A stretch of 64,000 nucleotides of DNA from the NCBI GenBank assembly GCA_039720395.1, contig CM077828.1:19008264-19072263 (forward strand). Reading direction: 5' to 3'. The position numbers and the translations under genes are program-made. Under the pieces are notes generated by a model. The model was not told the origin of the DNA. It did no database searches and was given only the letters and a program-made list of their open reading frames with translations. Positions 45,703-58,293 of this stretch are shown here, one piece after another. Each line of letters starts with the position of its first letter. Position 1 is the stretch's first letter. Source of the DNA: Liquidambar formosana (lineage: Eukaryota > Streptophyta > Magnoliopsida > Saxifragales > Altingiaceae).

Positions 45703-46757
45703 TTATCATTTTTGTTTTTGAAGGCTCCTGAGACGCCATCTAATCATTTTTGTTTTTTGGATGGACCACCTTATCTTTTTTCCCTGAAATTGTCCTCCTT
45801 TCTAGGTCCACTAAGTGCCCCTTACAATTGATCTCACGATTTTTCCCAGAAATTGTCCTCCTTTTTTGGTCCACTAAGTGCCCCCTACAATTGATCTCAC
45901 GAATAAAAGTATCCTCTTCTTTTATGTCTTCTTTTTAACCAAGATTGTCTAGTTAATGGTAACTTTTAATTCTTATCATGGGGTACGCGATATAGTTTAA
46001 TTCGATCCACTAAATGACCACATAAAAAAGTAAAATGCTATGGATTCCCAAGTTTCTATTTCTAATATTTCCTTGATGATGTAGTTTAAAAAAAAAAAAT
46101 TTAAATCTTTTTTGATGGACCACCTTATCATTTTTCCTAGGGAATGTCCTCCTCTATAATTGCCCCCTGCATTTGATGGCACAGTCTAACATTATCCTAT
46201 TCTTTTATGTCTTCTTTTTAACGACGACTGTCTTGAGTTAATGGTAAGTTTTAGTTCTCATGAAGTGGATGATGTGGTTGAATTCCACTTAATGACCACA
46301 TAAAAAATTCAAAAATTAATTCATTTCCTAATTAGTCCACTATATTAAGCAAATTATATTTTCTTAATTTGAAACCCTTTTGAATGATGTAAAGATTTAA
46401 GCTACTAAGCTATTGGGTTTAAGAGCCAAAATACTGGTTAATCAGCACAATGAATAAATAAAAATATTGGTTAGCATAATGTTAAAGCCTTAAAGGTCTT
46501 CATAAGGGTTAGGTGGGTTAAGGTTGAGTGAAAAAGGAAAGAAACTACATAGGAATAGAAAATTCAAACAGTTTTCATACCCTTCATTCAAATTTATCCC
46601 AAATTCACCATAGGAATACCTAAAAATATTGATTATATGTTTAGTTTTAAAATTCAAGATGGTTTATGTTAGAGATATTGGCCAATTTGTTAATGTGGGT
46701 CTCATGTGTAATTTGAGATGGGTTCACATTGGAATTGTTAATCTTCATATGGATCAA

Positions 46758-47795
46758 ATATGTGTTGATCAAATATTAGAAGTAAAACACATAAAACCAC
46801 ACATGCACCTAAACAGAGTCGAAATCAAGACCTAATTGGTTGATATACCATACAACGTTTCTTCAACATCACAAATTGGGGCTTTTGTGATAGGAAGCTT
46901 CAAGGAAATCCTCAATAGATATTTTGCTCGAATGCCAAGCAAAAATGCGAATGGTCAATTCCAAAATAGTCCCACATTAAGATTTTTTAAACCTAATTGA
47001 TGGGAAATAAGTGGTAGCAATTAAAGGACAAGTATATCGCTTTTGTGTTTCTTTTCAATCACTTGTCTTTGAAAATTAAAAGTGGGACAAAATAACGCGT
47101 TGTTAGTTAGAACCATTTTCTAGTTTGGGGGGATTTTAGATTGGTCAAGCTATCAGAAAATAATTACATTTCAATCAAAATTACTATAAACTTTCTAATA
47201 AATGACTAGTAACTTAACTAACAATGACTACTAACTGTAATTATTTTCCATTAACCTGACCCATCTAAAATTCGCCCTTGATTTAAGTCTCGAGGAAGTA
47301 AGAATTTTGAAGGCTCATGAAACGCCATCTAATCATTTTTGTTTTTTGGATGGACCACCTTATCATTTTTCCCGGAAATTGTCCTCCTTTCTAGGTCCAC
47401 AAAGTGCCCCCTACAATTGATCTCACGATTTTACCTAGAAATTGTCCTCCTTTTTAGGTCCACAAAATGCCCCCTACAATGATCTCACGAATAAAAAAGT
47501 ACCATGTGGAATGTCCTCCTCTATATATTTTAAATTAAGTTTTTTTTGATGGACCACCTTATCATTTTTCCTGGGGAATGTCCTCCTCTATATATAATTG
47601 CCCCCTACATTTGATGGCGCAGTCTAACATTATCCTGTTCTTTTATGTCTTCTTTTTAACGACGACTGTCTTGAGTTAATGGTAAGTTTTAGTTCTCATG
47701 GAGTGGATGATGTGGTTGAAATCCACTTAATGACCACATAAAAAATTCAAAAATTAATTCCTTTCCTAATTAGTCCACTATATTAAGCAAATTAT
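46758..47795. repeat. Spacer module Y (copy Y2), first of a tandem pair
   Basis: The phrase gatcaaatattagaagt opens this copy and again the next at 47796, giving a period of about 1038 bases. It contains the core (46820-47110), a fold-back MITE (47127-47279) and the ccaccttatcattttt segment twice. No gene. Confidence 0.8.
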
Positions 47796-49080
47796 GTGTC
47801 GATCAAATATTAGAAGTGAAACACATACAATCACAGACACACCTAAATAGAGTCGAAACCAAGACCTAATCGGTTGATATACCACACAACGTTTCTTCAA
47901 CGTCACGAATTGGGGCTTTTGTGATAGGAAGCTTCAAAGAAATCCTCAATAGATATTTTGCTATGATTCCAAGAAAAAATGCGAATGGTCAATTTCAAAA
48001 TAGTCTCACATTAAGATTTTTTAAACCTAATTGATGGGAAATAAGTGGTGGCAATTAAAGGACAAGTATATCGCTTTTGTGTTTCTTTTCAATCACTTGT
48101 CTTTGAAAATTAAAAGGGGGACAAAATAACGCGTTGTTAGTTAGAACATGTATAACTAAATACAGGGTGTGTAGAACCGTTTTCCAGGTTGGGGGGATTT
48201 TAGATTGGTCAAGCTACCAGAAATTAATTACACTTCAATCAAAATTACTATAAACTTTCTAATAAATGACTAGTAACTTACTAACAATGACTACTAACTG
48301 TAATTATTTTCTGTTAACCCGACCCATCTAAAATTCGCCCTTGATTTAAGTCTCGAGGAAGTAAGAATTTTGAAGGCTCATGAAACGCCATCTAATTATT
48401 TTTCCTTTTTGGATGGACCCCCCTATCATTTTTCCCAGCGACGGTGGATTTTTGACGAAGCCAGCGACAACTGGATTAATTCCTTAGTATCTTAAATCTT
48501 TACATTGAAAATTAAACAAAGACGAAATGACCTACATACTTAGGATTAAATCCTTAGGGATCAATAGCACTTCCCAAAAATATTGATAACTGCTATTGTG
48601 TTACAATTGATAACTCATTGGAAAGATATGAATATCTATCATCGCTACAACTCACTGTAATTATTGTAGAGTTTATGGAGAGGTTGGATCGCTAAGATGT
48701 TAAGAGATGAAGATATTATTCGTGTCTCTGTGAATTTGACGCCAACGGTCAGTCGCCCTTGGAAAATGATTGATCGCTTTCGCAAAACCAACCGGTCAGC
48801 CTACTTGACAGACCTATGAGTCCAAATTTTGCAGACTCAAGATTTTTTGTATTTTTTAGCTACTATTTTCTAATTTTTACTCATTTTTATTATTTCCTTT
48901 TTATTTGATTATTGATTTTGGTTAATTAGCTAGTTTCATAGTTGATTTAGACAAGTCCTAGTTGAATTTGGATTTCTATTTCATAGCGTTAAGTTCTTTA
49001 TATAATGGTTTGTAACCTTATGGAAACATTGGTTATGATTAATTTTGTGTAATATTACTTAGAGAGATAGTTTTCCCTTC
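47796..49080. repeat. Spacer module Y (copy Y3), second of the tandem pair
   Basis: The core is at 47840-48120 and the fold-back MITE at 48191-48342. The tail at 48540-49050 (cattggaaagatatgaatat, tttgcagactcaagatttt) matches 59030-59480 and, in part, 12990-13160. No gene. Confidence 0.8.
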
Positions 49081-49500
49081 CCTACTTTTGTGTTCTAGTG
49101 TACCAGATGTGAGCATTGATTATGGTTGCCTATATTTTTCTATTTTTCTTGCAGCAATCAATTAATGACGTCGTGTGTAATTTGGAGAGTTACTTTTGTC
49201 AGTGTATTTTCCGCTACATCAGTAAAGTACGAGAGTAACCCACATCACCGCAACTTGGAGCTTAATTGCATCAAAACTTTATAAAAATAATTTTTCGACT
49301 TCCATACTAATGCCGCATTTGCATCTAGATGGTTGGGACACATTGGAAATTATTGCTATAACAGACAGACTGTTTTTGATCTGAAATGAAAACTGGAACG
49401 CCAAGTGTGTCATAGACACATCAACAGGTATACCAATTCTTTTCTTTTCTCTTGTTTTTAATCTTTCTGCCAATTCAGTAAACCAAACTTGTATAGTTTG
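49081..49500. other. Unique spacer with an unidentified open frame
   Basis: A minus-strand frame at 49279-49503 (74 codons, IQVWFTELAERLKTREKKR and a Cys-Lys-Cys phrase) is not part of the spacer repeats. I do not recognise it. There is no convincing start context, splice structure or domain, and it may be chance or an old gene fragment. Confidence 0.3.
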
Positions 49501-50239
49501 CATTTTTCTAGAATCAAGGGAAATGTAATTGACGTTTCTCTTATTCGAGTCTTAACTACAGTGATATACCGTACAAAATATTTCTTGTGTATTTAAAAAC
49601 TCTAGTCAACATCAGTAGTACGTTAACACCGTGTGATGAGAAGCTTCAAGGAATTTCTTAGTAAATAATTTGCTCGGACTGCTAGCAAAATAGAAAAAGC
49701 TTGGTCAATCCAAATAGTCGCCCACTAAGGATTTTTAAATCTAATTGATGGGAATTGAGTGGTGGCAATTAAAGGACAAGTCGGTTTTGTTTTTCTTTCA
49801 ATCAATTGTCTTTGAAAATTAAAGGGAGACGAAGTGACTCAATGCTGGAAACATGGAATAAATAAAAGAAATGATGTTAGGATGACACCATGACAGATTG
49901 TCATAACCAAGTCATAATCATAATTAAGTTTTGATCTTCTTAAAAAAAATTTATGGAAGCATTTTCCTAAATAAAAATACAGTAATTATGTCGTGTTCTG
50001 TGTGTTGAGCTTCTTCATGGTTGTGTGGTGTGTTTCTTTTTATATATATATATATATATATATAGACATACAAATAGTAAACCATCTTACAAGTCATGCA
50101 CGAAAAAAAAATGATTTTTATCTAGCCCAAATAGTTTGCCCAAATCATTGATCTTCGCAGATCGATGACAGGGACGACAGTGGCCTAATTAGATTTCCCT
50201 GCATATACTTTTCTAGCTATACCATATGTAATTGACCTA
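49501..50239. repeat. Spacer core copy plus short unique part
   Basis: Positions 49505-49830 are an X-type core (gtgatgagaagcttcaagga, agtaaataatttgctcgga). After it comes about 400 bases without recognisable content except a (TA)n run at 50040-50063. Confidence 0.6.
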
Positions 50240-51929
50240 TCTCCAATTCTACTCTTAATTAAATAGCTGATATACCGTTCAATGATTTTTCAAAGTCACT
50301 AATTGGGGCTTTTGTCATGAGAGGCTTCAAGCAAAAATGCAAAATGGTCATTTCAAAGAGTCCCACATTCATTTAAGAATTTTCAAACCTAACGGAATTA
50401 TGTGGTGACAATTAAAGGAGTATGTCGCTTTTGTGTCTCTTTTCGATCAACTGTCTTTGAAAATTAAACAGAGATGAAATGACCCATTGTTTGAACAAAA
50501 ATACAGTGGTTGGATATGATGAACCATTTTTAGTCGAACTAAGTTTCTAGGAAGCAAGAATTTTGAAGGCGGCTCATGAAACTTCGGCACAAGAAGTTAG
50601 AGTTTGAAAGTTGAGGTTACGTAATTGGGCTTGCCCTGCTTATTGTGGAGTATTTCGTTTGTCCTTTTTTTCAAAAAAAAAAAAAAATTTAATTAAACTT
50701 TTTTTGGTGGACCACCTTATCATTTTTCCGATAGAATGTCCTGCTCTATAATTGCCCCCTACATTTGATAGCATAGTCTAACGTTATCCAGTTTTTTTAT
50801 GTATTCTTTTTAATGATGACTGTCTTGTGTTAATGGTAAGTTTTAGTTCTCATGGAGTGGATGATGTGATTGAATTCCACTTAATGATCGACCACATAAA
50901 AAATTCAAAAATTAATTCCTTTCCTAATTAGTCCACCATATTAAGCAAATTATATTTTCTTACTTTGCAACCCTTTTGAATGATGTAAAGTTTAAGATAC
51001 TAAGCTATCGGGTTTAAGAGCCAAAATACTGGTTAATTAGCACGATGAATAGCTAAAAATACTGGTTGGCATAATGTTAAAGGTCTTCATAAGGGTTAGG
51101 TGGGTTAATTAAGGTTAGTTAAAAAGGAAAGAAACTACATAGAAATAGAAAATTCAAACAGTTTTTATAATTTTCATTCAAATTTATCCCCAATTCACCA
51201 TAGTAATACCTCAAAATATTGATTATTTGTTTAGTTTTAAAATTCATAATGGTTTCATGAAACTGGCTTATAGTTCAAGGGGGTCTAGTGTAATTTACTC
51301 TTATTATTTTGATAGCTAAGATATCATCAGTAATGCAAAGTGACAAACGGTGTCCAAAGTTATAACGTATATGATTCAGAACCCACAGCCTTTTCACAAC
51401 AAATCAGTGGACGACCACTCTTAATCAATCCTATGCTATGTCCTCTTCTTTTGCATTAAACCCATTTGTCTCACCATCCCTCAGACCACCCCGGCCAATT
51501 ATAACCAAATTCTAAAAAATATCTTCTTCGAGTTTAAGATCCAGGGGTTGGATCTTTTAGAGCAGTCCTAAAAAATATTTCCTGTTTCTGTCTCTTTTCA
51601 TTGGATTAAGAAGAGCAACCCTAAAGGCTTTTAAAATCAATAATATATTGATATAAAATAAAAGATATATTAGAGGTCTAACAGTAAAATCTTTTGACGT
51701 ACTAGTGTATATACTCAAAATGTGACTAGTTTTTTTTTTTTTTTTTTCCTAATAAAAAAAAATGTGACTAGTTATTATTTGGATACGGTACATAATATTG
51801 TTGAGGTACCATAGAATTTTCCGTGTGCATATATTTATACATATATGAGAAATGTTCAAGGGCGGGCAAGATATCCTATACTATCCTGCATGATCACAAC
51901 TGCGCATCCATCGATAACACACCCATATT
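50240..51929. repeat. Spacer module Y (copy Y4)
   Basis: It has a Y-type core in shortened form (50290-50490), ggaccaccttatcatttttc (50709), the WAK-independent tail with aaagtgacaaacgg (51339) and ccacccccggc-type segment (51480-51560). It is paralogous to 55036-56860. At 51566 it holds the uninterrupted site (cctaaaaaatatttcctg) where the other copy has a MITE. Confidence 0.75.
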
Positions 51930-53060
51930 CACATGCGTGCACGTAAATCAAGGGAAATGTAATTGATCGACCTTTCCCTAATTCTACCCTCAAGTACAAT
52001 ATTTCTTGAGCACTTAAAAGCTCTAGTTAACATCACTAACTGTGGCTTTTGTAAAACCGTGTGATGAGAAACTTCAAGGAATTTCTCAGTAGATAATTTG
52101 ATCAGACACCAAACAAAATAGAAAATGGTCAATTTATGCAAATAGTCCCCACTCAGGAGGTTTTTTTAACTTACTTTACCCGAATTAAGTGGTGGCAATT
52201 AAAACACAAGTCGCTTTTGTTTTTGTTTTCAATCACTGTTCTTTGAAATTTAAACGGAGACTAAATGATGCAAGTAGGAATTTTTCAGGCAGATTTCTGA
52301 CTTATCAAAGGCCTCCAAATGGGCACAAAAATTTAAGAGCTCGAAATTAAATTTCTAGCCCTCTTTGTACGTAATTGGACTTGATTATTTTCCACAGAAT
52401 TTTCTCCTTTTTTTGGGCTAAGGTTGTCTTTAAGTCCACTAAGTCCCCCTGCATTTGAGCACACGTCCAATTTGTCTTTCTTTTAAACCCAGATAGTCTT
52501 GACCTGTCCCTATGGAGTGGTTGAGGTGGTTCAAATCGACTTAATTAATGGCCACGTACATCAAAAATTCTAAAATTCATAATTTCCTCATAATTCCACT
52601 ATCATATGCAAATTTATTTTTGTAATTTCAAAGCCTTTTGAATATCGTGAGAGTTAAGATAGTAAGGGCCTGTTTGCTTTGTGAAAATTTTTCGGTTTTA
52701 ACACAGGCACAAACCCACATGCACACACATGGGTCCAACTCAGATTTTAACAACACTATTTTTTATTGTTTTTTAATTTTTTAAAAAATAAGTAGAAGTA
52801 TCATAGAGAACCTAAAATAAGTACCGTAGAGGAAATAAAAATCAAATTGTTGCCTAGATTTTGGTGGGCTAAAGATGTAGTTCAAGTGTACCAATACTTA
52901 GAACGAAGACTTTCGAATTGTGGGTTTCGATCATTTTATGATTTTCTTGTGGGTTTTGATCATTTTATATTTCAAAAATCATTGCAACGAAAGGAGCATT
53001 GCTTTAAAATTCATTGAAACTTGTAGTGCCCAATTAAGAGTCTTAAAAGAATGTTATTTA
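51930..53060. repeat. Spacer module X (copy X2) with orphan WAK 3' flank
   Basis: The core is at 51940-52260 and the tatggagtgg segment at about 52512. The WAK 3'-flank stretch (52720-53030: gtccaactcagattttaaca, ttttggtgggctaa) has no kinase exon next to it. A 70-codon minus-strand frame over the core resembles the one at 53546. Confidence 0.7.
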
Positions 53061-53569
53061 ATTTAGGTTGCATATTTGTTCTTATGTTCTTGTATATGTT
53101 TGTGACTCTCTCTATGTACATATATATGTATATGCACGTATATCTAAACATATGATATATAAAAGGGTAATACTGCATCCACTGAAGGAGGCCAATGACA
53201 TTCACTCTTTCAACATATAAGAGACTTAATTTTTCTATTTATTAAAAGTATGTCATTGTGTTATCTACGTGTTAGCAAATAGATAGCTCCTCCGTTGTAC
53301 AAAGACGGACTTTCTTTCCTTTTTTAACTGCCTCAAAATGTTTGTCACTTTGAAAACTCAAAATTATTTTATTTTATTTTATTTTTAACTTTCCCATACT
53401 ATTCTTTATTACACTAAGAATTTAGTTTAAACACAACCAATGCATTGATAGCAAGATAAGGGTACTTTTGGAAAGAAAAAGTTCAATAGATGACAAATCA
53501 ATGCATTAATTGTTTTTCTTTTGAAATCTTAATCTGTGTGCTATTTCAAAGACGCCATTCTTTATAGGA
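53061..53569. other. Short spacer with diverged Stowaway-like copy
   Basis: Positions 53279-53530 are a diverged relative of the MITE at 40259-40513 (ctcctccgttgtacaaag, cctcaaaatgtttgtc, gatgacaaatcaatgc). The rest has nothing recognisable. Confidence 0.5.
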
Positions 53570-55035
53570 TAGAGGAATTAAATAATTAGATAAAATTACA
53601 AGTATGCCATGGACACATAAAACAAATATAACAATTTGATAACTCAAACCATTATATGTAGAATTTTTCCTATATAGAATAAAGGGAAATGTAATTGATG
53701 TTTCTCTAATTCCACTCTTAAGTACAATATTTCTTGTGTACTTAAAAGCTCTAGTCAACATCACTAAGTGGGGTTTTTGTAAAACCGTGCGATGAGAAGG
53801 TTCAAGGAATAATTTTTCAGTAGATAATTTGCTTGGATGCCAAACAAAATGGAAAATGGTCAATTCAAATAGTCCCCCACTGAGGGTTTTTTTAACCTAC
53901 TTGACTGGAATTAAGTGGTGGCAATTAAAATACAAGTCGCTTTTGTTTTAATTTGTTTTCAATCGCTTGTCTTTGAAATTTAAACGGAGACTAAATGACG
54001 CAAGTAGGAATTTTGCAGGCAGATTTCAAACTTATCAAAGGCCACCAAATCGGCACAAAAATTTTAGAGCTTGAAATTAAAGTTCTAGCCCTCTTGGTAC
54101 GTAATTGGACTTAATTATTTTCCAGAGAATTTTCTCCTTTTTTTGGCTAAGGTTATCTTTAAATCCAAATCGGCACAAAACATTTGAGCACACGTCTAAC
54201 AATTTCATTTTTATTTTTATTTTTTTTGTCTTTCTTTAAACCCTGAGAGTCTTAACCTAGTGGTGACTTCTAGTCCCTATGGAGTGGATGAGATGGTTCA
54301 AATGGACTTAATTAATGGCCACGTACATAAAAAATTCTAAAATTAATTTCCTCATAATTCCACTTTTATATGAAAATTTATTTTTGTAATTTCAAAGCCT
54401 TTTGAATATTGTGAGAGTTAAGATTCTAAGGGCCTGTTTGCTTTCTAATTTTGTTTCAGTTTTTCATTTTTATTTTTCAATGAAAATAGAAAACTAATAA
54501 AAAAATATGTTCATTTGAAAAATAAAAAATAAAAATAAAAACTAAAAAACTAAACAAAAAACTAAAAGGGTGAAAATTTAGGAAACTAGAATGCTGGGAT
54601 TCCTACCATAGTCCTTTTGGAAAATGAATAGAAGGAAAGAAACTACAGAGTAAGAGAATATTCAAACAATTTTGATTCAAATTTTTTCCAATTTCAGTTA
54701 GCGCTTTTTAAGTGCCTAGCTGAAACATGAGCACGAGCCACACACACACACACAAGAGTCCAACTCAGATTTTAACAACAGCATTTTTTATTTTTTAGAA
54801 AATGAGTAGAAGCATAAAAGAGAACCTAAAATAAGTAGTGTACCAACAACCACAACCAATATTTTGGTGGGCTAATAATCTAATTCAAGTGTACCAACAA
54901 GCAGAACGAAGATTTTCCAATTGTGGGTTCGATCATTTTATGATTTCCTTGAGAGCCTAATGAAGTCAAGCCCACTTTAAATATTTCAAATTCATTGCAA
55001 TGAAAGGAGCATGGCTTTAAAATTCATCGAAATTC
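53570..55035. repeat. Spacer module X (copy X3) with orphan WAK 3' flank
   Basis: This is the closest match to X1 (41981-43260) and X0. Order: core (53660-54000), aaggccaccaaatcggcaca (54037), ttctagtccctatggagt (54269), gggcctgtttgctttctaat (54430), then the WAK 3' flank (54640-55030) with no gene attached. Confidence 0.75.
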
Positions 55036-56860
55036 ATTTATTGAAGTCACTAATTGGGGCTTTTGTCATGAGAGGCTTCAAGCAAAAATGCAAAATGGTC
55101 ATTTCAAAGAGTCCCACATGCATTAAGAATTTTCAAACCTAACAGAATTATGTAGTGACAATTAAAGAACGAGTATGTTGCTTTTGTGTCTCTTTTCAAT
55201 CAACTGTCTTTGAAAATTAAACGGAGATGAAATGACGCATTGTTTGAACAAAAATACCGTTGTTGGATGTGATGAACCATTTTTAGTCCAACTAAGTTTC
55301 TAGGAAGCAAGAATTTTGAAGGCGGCTCATGAAACTTCAGCACAAGAAGTTAGAGTTTGAAAGTTTGAGGTTACGTAATTGGACTTGCCTTGCTTATTGT
55401 GGAGTATTTCGTTTGTCCTTTTTTTCAAAAAAAAAAAAAAAATTAATTAAACATTTTTTGATGGACCACCTTATCATTTTTCCGATGGAATGTCCTCCTC
55501 TATAATTGCCCCCTACATTTGATGGCACAGTCTAACATTATCTTGTTCTTTTATGTCTTTTTTTAACGACGACTGTCTTGAGTTAATGGTAAGTTTTAGT
55601 TCTCATGGAGTGGATGATGTGGTTGAATTCCACTTAATGATCGATCACATAAAAAATTTAAAAATTAATTCCTTTCGTAATTAGTCCACTATACTAAACA
55701 AATTATATTTTCTTAATTTGCAACCCTTTTGAATGATGTAAAGATTTAAGATACTAAGCTATCAGGTTTAAGAGCCAAAATATTGGTTAATTAGCACGAT
55801 GAATCGCTAAAAATATTGGTTAGCATAATGTTAAAGGTCTTCATAAGGGTTAGGTGGGTTAATTAAGGTTAGTTAAAAAGGAAAGAAACTACGTAGAAAC
55901 AGAAAATTCATACAGTTTTTATAATTTTCATTCAAATTTATCCCCAATTCACCATAGTAACACCTTAAAGTATTGATTATTTGTTTAGTTTTAAAATTCA
56001 GAATGGTTTCATGAAACTGGCCTATTGTTCAAGGGGGTCAGTGTAATTTACTCTTATTATTTCGATACCTAAGATATCATCAGCAATGCAAAGTGACAAA
56101 CGGGGTCCAAAGCCACAACGTATGTGATTCAGAACCCACAGCCTTTTCACAACAAATCAGTGGACGACCACTCTTAATCAATCCTATGCTATGTCCTCTT
56201 CTGACCACCCCGGCCAATTATAACCAAATTCTAAAAAATTTCTTCTTCGAGTACAAGATCCAGGGGATGGATCTTTTAGTGCAGTCCTAAAAAAATATTG
56301 GAAAAAACGTACTTCTATGAAACAGTTGCATAGTACACGTGGTGAGACCATCCAATAGGAAGTGAGATAAGTGCTTTTCTCAGTGTACTTTCTGGTCACA
56401 AAGACACTTTCTCCCCTTTCTATTGGCTGGTCTTACCACGTGTACTATGCAACGGTCTCATGGAAGTTCTCCCCAAAAATATTTCCTGTCTGTCTCTTTT
56501 CATTGGATTAAGAAGAGCAACCCTACAGGCTTTTAAAATCAATAATATATTGATATAAAGTAAAAGATATATTACAGGTCTAACAGTAAAATCTTTTGAC
56601 GTACTAGTGTATATACTCAAAATGTGACTAGTTTTTTTTTTTGCTAATTAAAAAAAATAGCAAAGAAAAAAAAAAAACACAAATGTGACTAATTATTTGG
56701 TTACGGTACATAATATTGTTTAGGTACCATAGAATTTTCTGTGTATATATATGAGAATTGTTCAAGGACGGGCCGATATCCTAAAGTATATATTTGCATG
56801 ATCACAGCTGCACAATCACAGCTGCACGTCGATCGATAACACACCCTTATTTATGCGCGT
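55036..56860. repeat. Spacer module Y (copy Y5)
   Basis: It is collinear with Y4 over about 1.6 kb at visibly high identity (for example cgaccactcttaatcaatcc in both), but contains a 175-bp MITE at 56300. It forms, with X2-X3, part of a larger X-Y block duplication. Confidence 0.78.
56300..56474. mobile_element. Mutator-like MITE, 175 bp
   Basis: Its terminal inverted repeats are about 60 bp; both arms contain gttgcatagtacacgtggt and agacca-ccaata in inverse orientation. A perfect 9-bp target duplication, aaaaatatt, flanks it (56291-56299, 56475-56483). The paralogous copy at about 51566 has the empty site. The 9-bp duplication with long inverted repeats points to the Mutator superfamily. 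Non-coding. Confidence 0.92.
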
Positions 56861-57369
56861 GCATGTGAATCAAGGGAAATGTGATTGATCGACCTTTCAC
56901 TAATTCTACTCTTAAGTACATTATTTCTTGTGCACTTAAAAGCTTTAGTCAACATCACTAATTATGGTTTTTGTAAAACCGTGTGATGAGAAACTTCAAG
57001 GAACTTCTTAGTAGATAATTTGCTCGGACGCCAAACAAAATGGAAAATGGTCAATTCAAATAGTCCCCCACTGAGGATATTTTTTAACTTGACCCGAATT
57101 AAGTGGTGGCAATTAAAACACAAGTCGCTTTCGTTTTTGTTTTTGCTTTCAATCGCTTTTCTTTGAAATTTAAACGGAGACTAAATGACGCAAATAGGAA
57201 TTTTGCCGGCAGATTTCTAACTTATCAAAGGCCTCCAAGTCGGAGCATTTGATTTTTAACTTAATACCCCTCAACTAACTAATACATGAATCCTCTTTAT
57301 ACTGCGTGCCCTTTATTTTTATTTTATTTTTTGAGTTTCATGGTCCACATCTTAATCCACTAGGCCTTT
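56861..57369. repeat. Spacer module X (copy X4), truncated
   Basis: The core with flanks (56875-57240) is collinear with 51945-52320. It ends near 57240 (aaggcctccaagtcgga) and does not continue to the tatggagtgg segment. Confidence 0.7.
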
Positions 57370-58029
57370 GATTTTTCTAGTTTGAAAATGAGAAATAGTA
57401 GTGGAAACCTGCGCGATGCATCCCCGAAGGAGAGGCACAACTGATTAATCTTAGAGCTTCGCCATAAGGAAATTTTTGGAGTTGCAAACAGGCATTTAAC
57501 ACGCAATTGCGAATTTCTTGATTGGATTTTTTACAGCCCAAGGAATAGAAATCTTCTTGGGTTAAACTTTCAAGAGAGACCCAAGGGAGTTAGTCTAGTT
57601 AGTTGGTAGGAGGAGAGCCCCTCTATTCTATCAACCTGCGTTCGATTCTTCCGGAGAGTTATAGGAATTAATTAATTCCTGAATGCACCAGGCCGATGTG
57701 GGAGAGTGCACTCTTAAAATTACCCAAGGAAGGATTTAATTGAGGTGCGCACAAACTGACCCGGACACTTTGACCATCAAACCAAAAAAAAAAAAAGAAA
57801 AAACCTCCAAGAGAGGCTTTAAAGTCATGAAATTAACACTATGATCAAAATGAAACTATACTTATTCAGTATAAATTTTTAATTAGTGGCTGGCTGACGT
57901 CTCTTACATGTCATGCCAGAGAAAAAGAAAAGAAAAGAAAAGAAAACGTAGTACCATATATATTGTCCAAATAGTTTGTTCAAATCATTTTATCCAAATA
58001 ACGTGACAATTGACTTAACTAATAAAAAA
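57370..58029. other. Orphan WAK 5'-flank remnant with SINE
   Basis: This copy of the WAK-1 upstream region (6840-7130) is split by a SINE at 57579. No WAK exon is found at the expected lower-coordinate side; instead the truncated module X4 abuts it. It marks a WAK copy whose coding part was deleted. Confidence 0.65.
57579..57802 (+). mobile_element. tRNA-derived SINE, 224 bp
   Basis: It has pol III promoter boxes: A box tagtctagttagttggtagg (57591-57610) and B box gcgttcgattcttc (57638-57651). It ends in an A-rich tail. The target duplications actttcaagagag (57566-57578) and acctccaagagag (57803-57815) differ at two positions. The paralogous sequence at about 7085-7105 is uninterrupted, giving the empty site. 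Family not named. Confidence 0.88.
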
Positions 58030-58262
58030 TTTCATTACAAAAATAATTATTCATAGTGGTTTGATGTGATTATTGCCATGTTGGTTGTGCAAACAAATTT
58101 AAGCAAAAATTTGGGTGATTTGACATTTCCCTAAAAGAAGAAGATTTCTATTTAGGTTGCATATTTTTTGGTATGTTCTCACACGTATTTATTTAAATGT
58201 ATGATATATAGAGTCAAGGGAAATATAATTGACCATTTTCTAATTCTATTCATTTTTATAGT

Positions 58263-58293
<31 letters not shown>

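Larger units (their letters stand above)
44066..46757. repeat. Spacer module Y (copy Y1) with insertions
   Basis: The core repeat lies at about 44290-44620. An 863-bp inverted-repeat element splits the copy at 44629, and a fold-back insert follows at 45552. The rest (45730-46600) matches Y0, Y2 and Y3 (ccactaagtgcccc, ttaatggtaagttttagttc). No gene. Confidence 0.7.

Noticed and set aside
57579..57660. A functional tRNA gene at the A/B box sequence
   Set aside because: No cloverleaf with acceptor pairing could be made. The A-tail and target duplications show a SINE.
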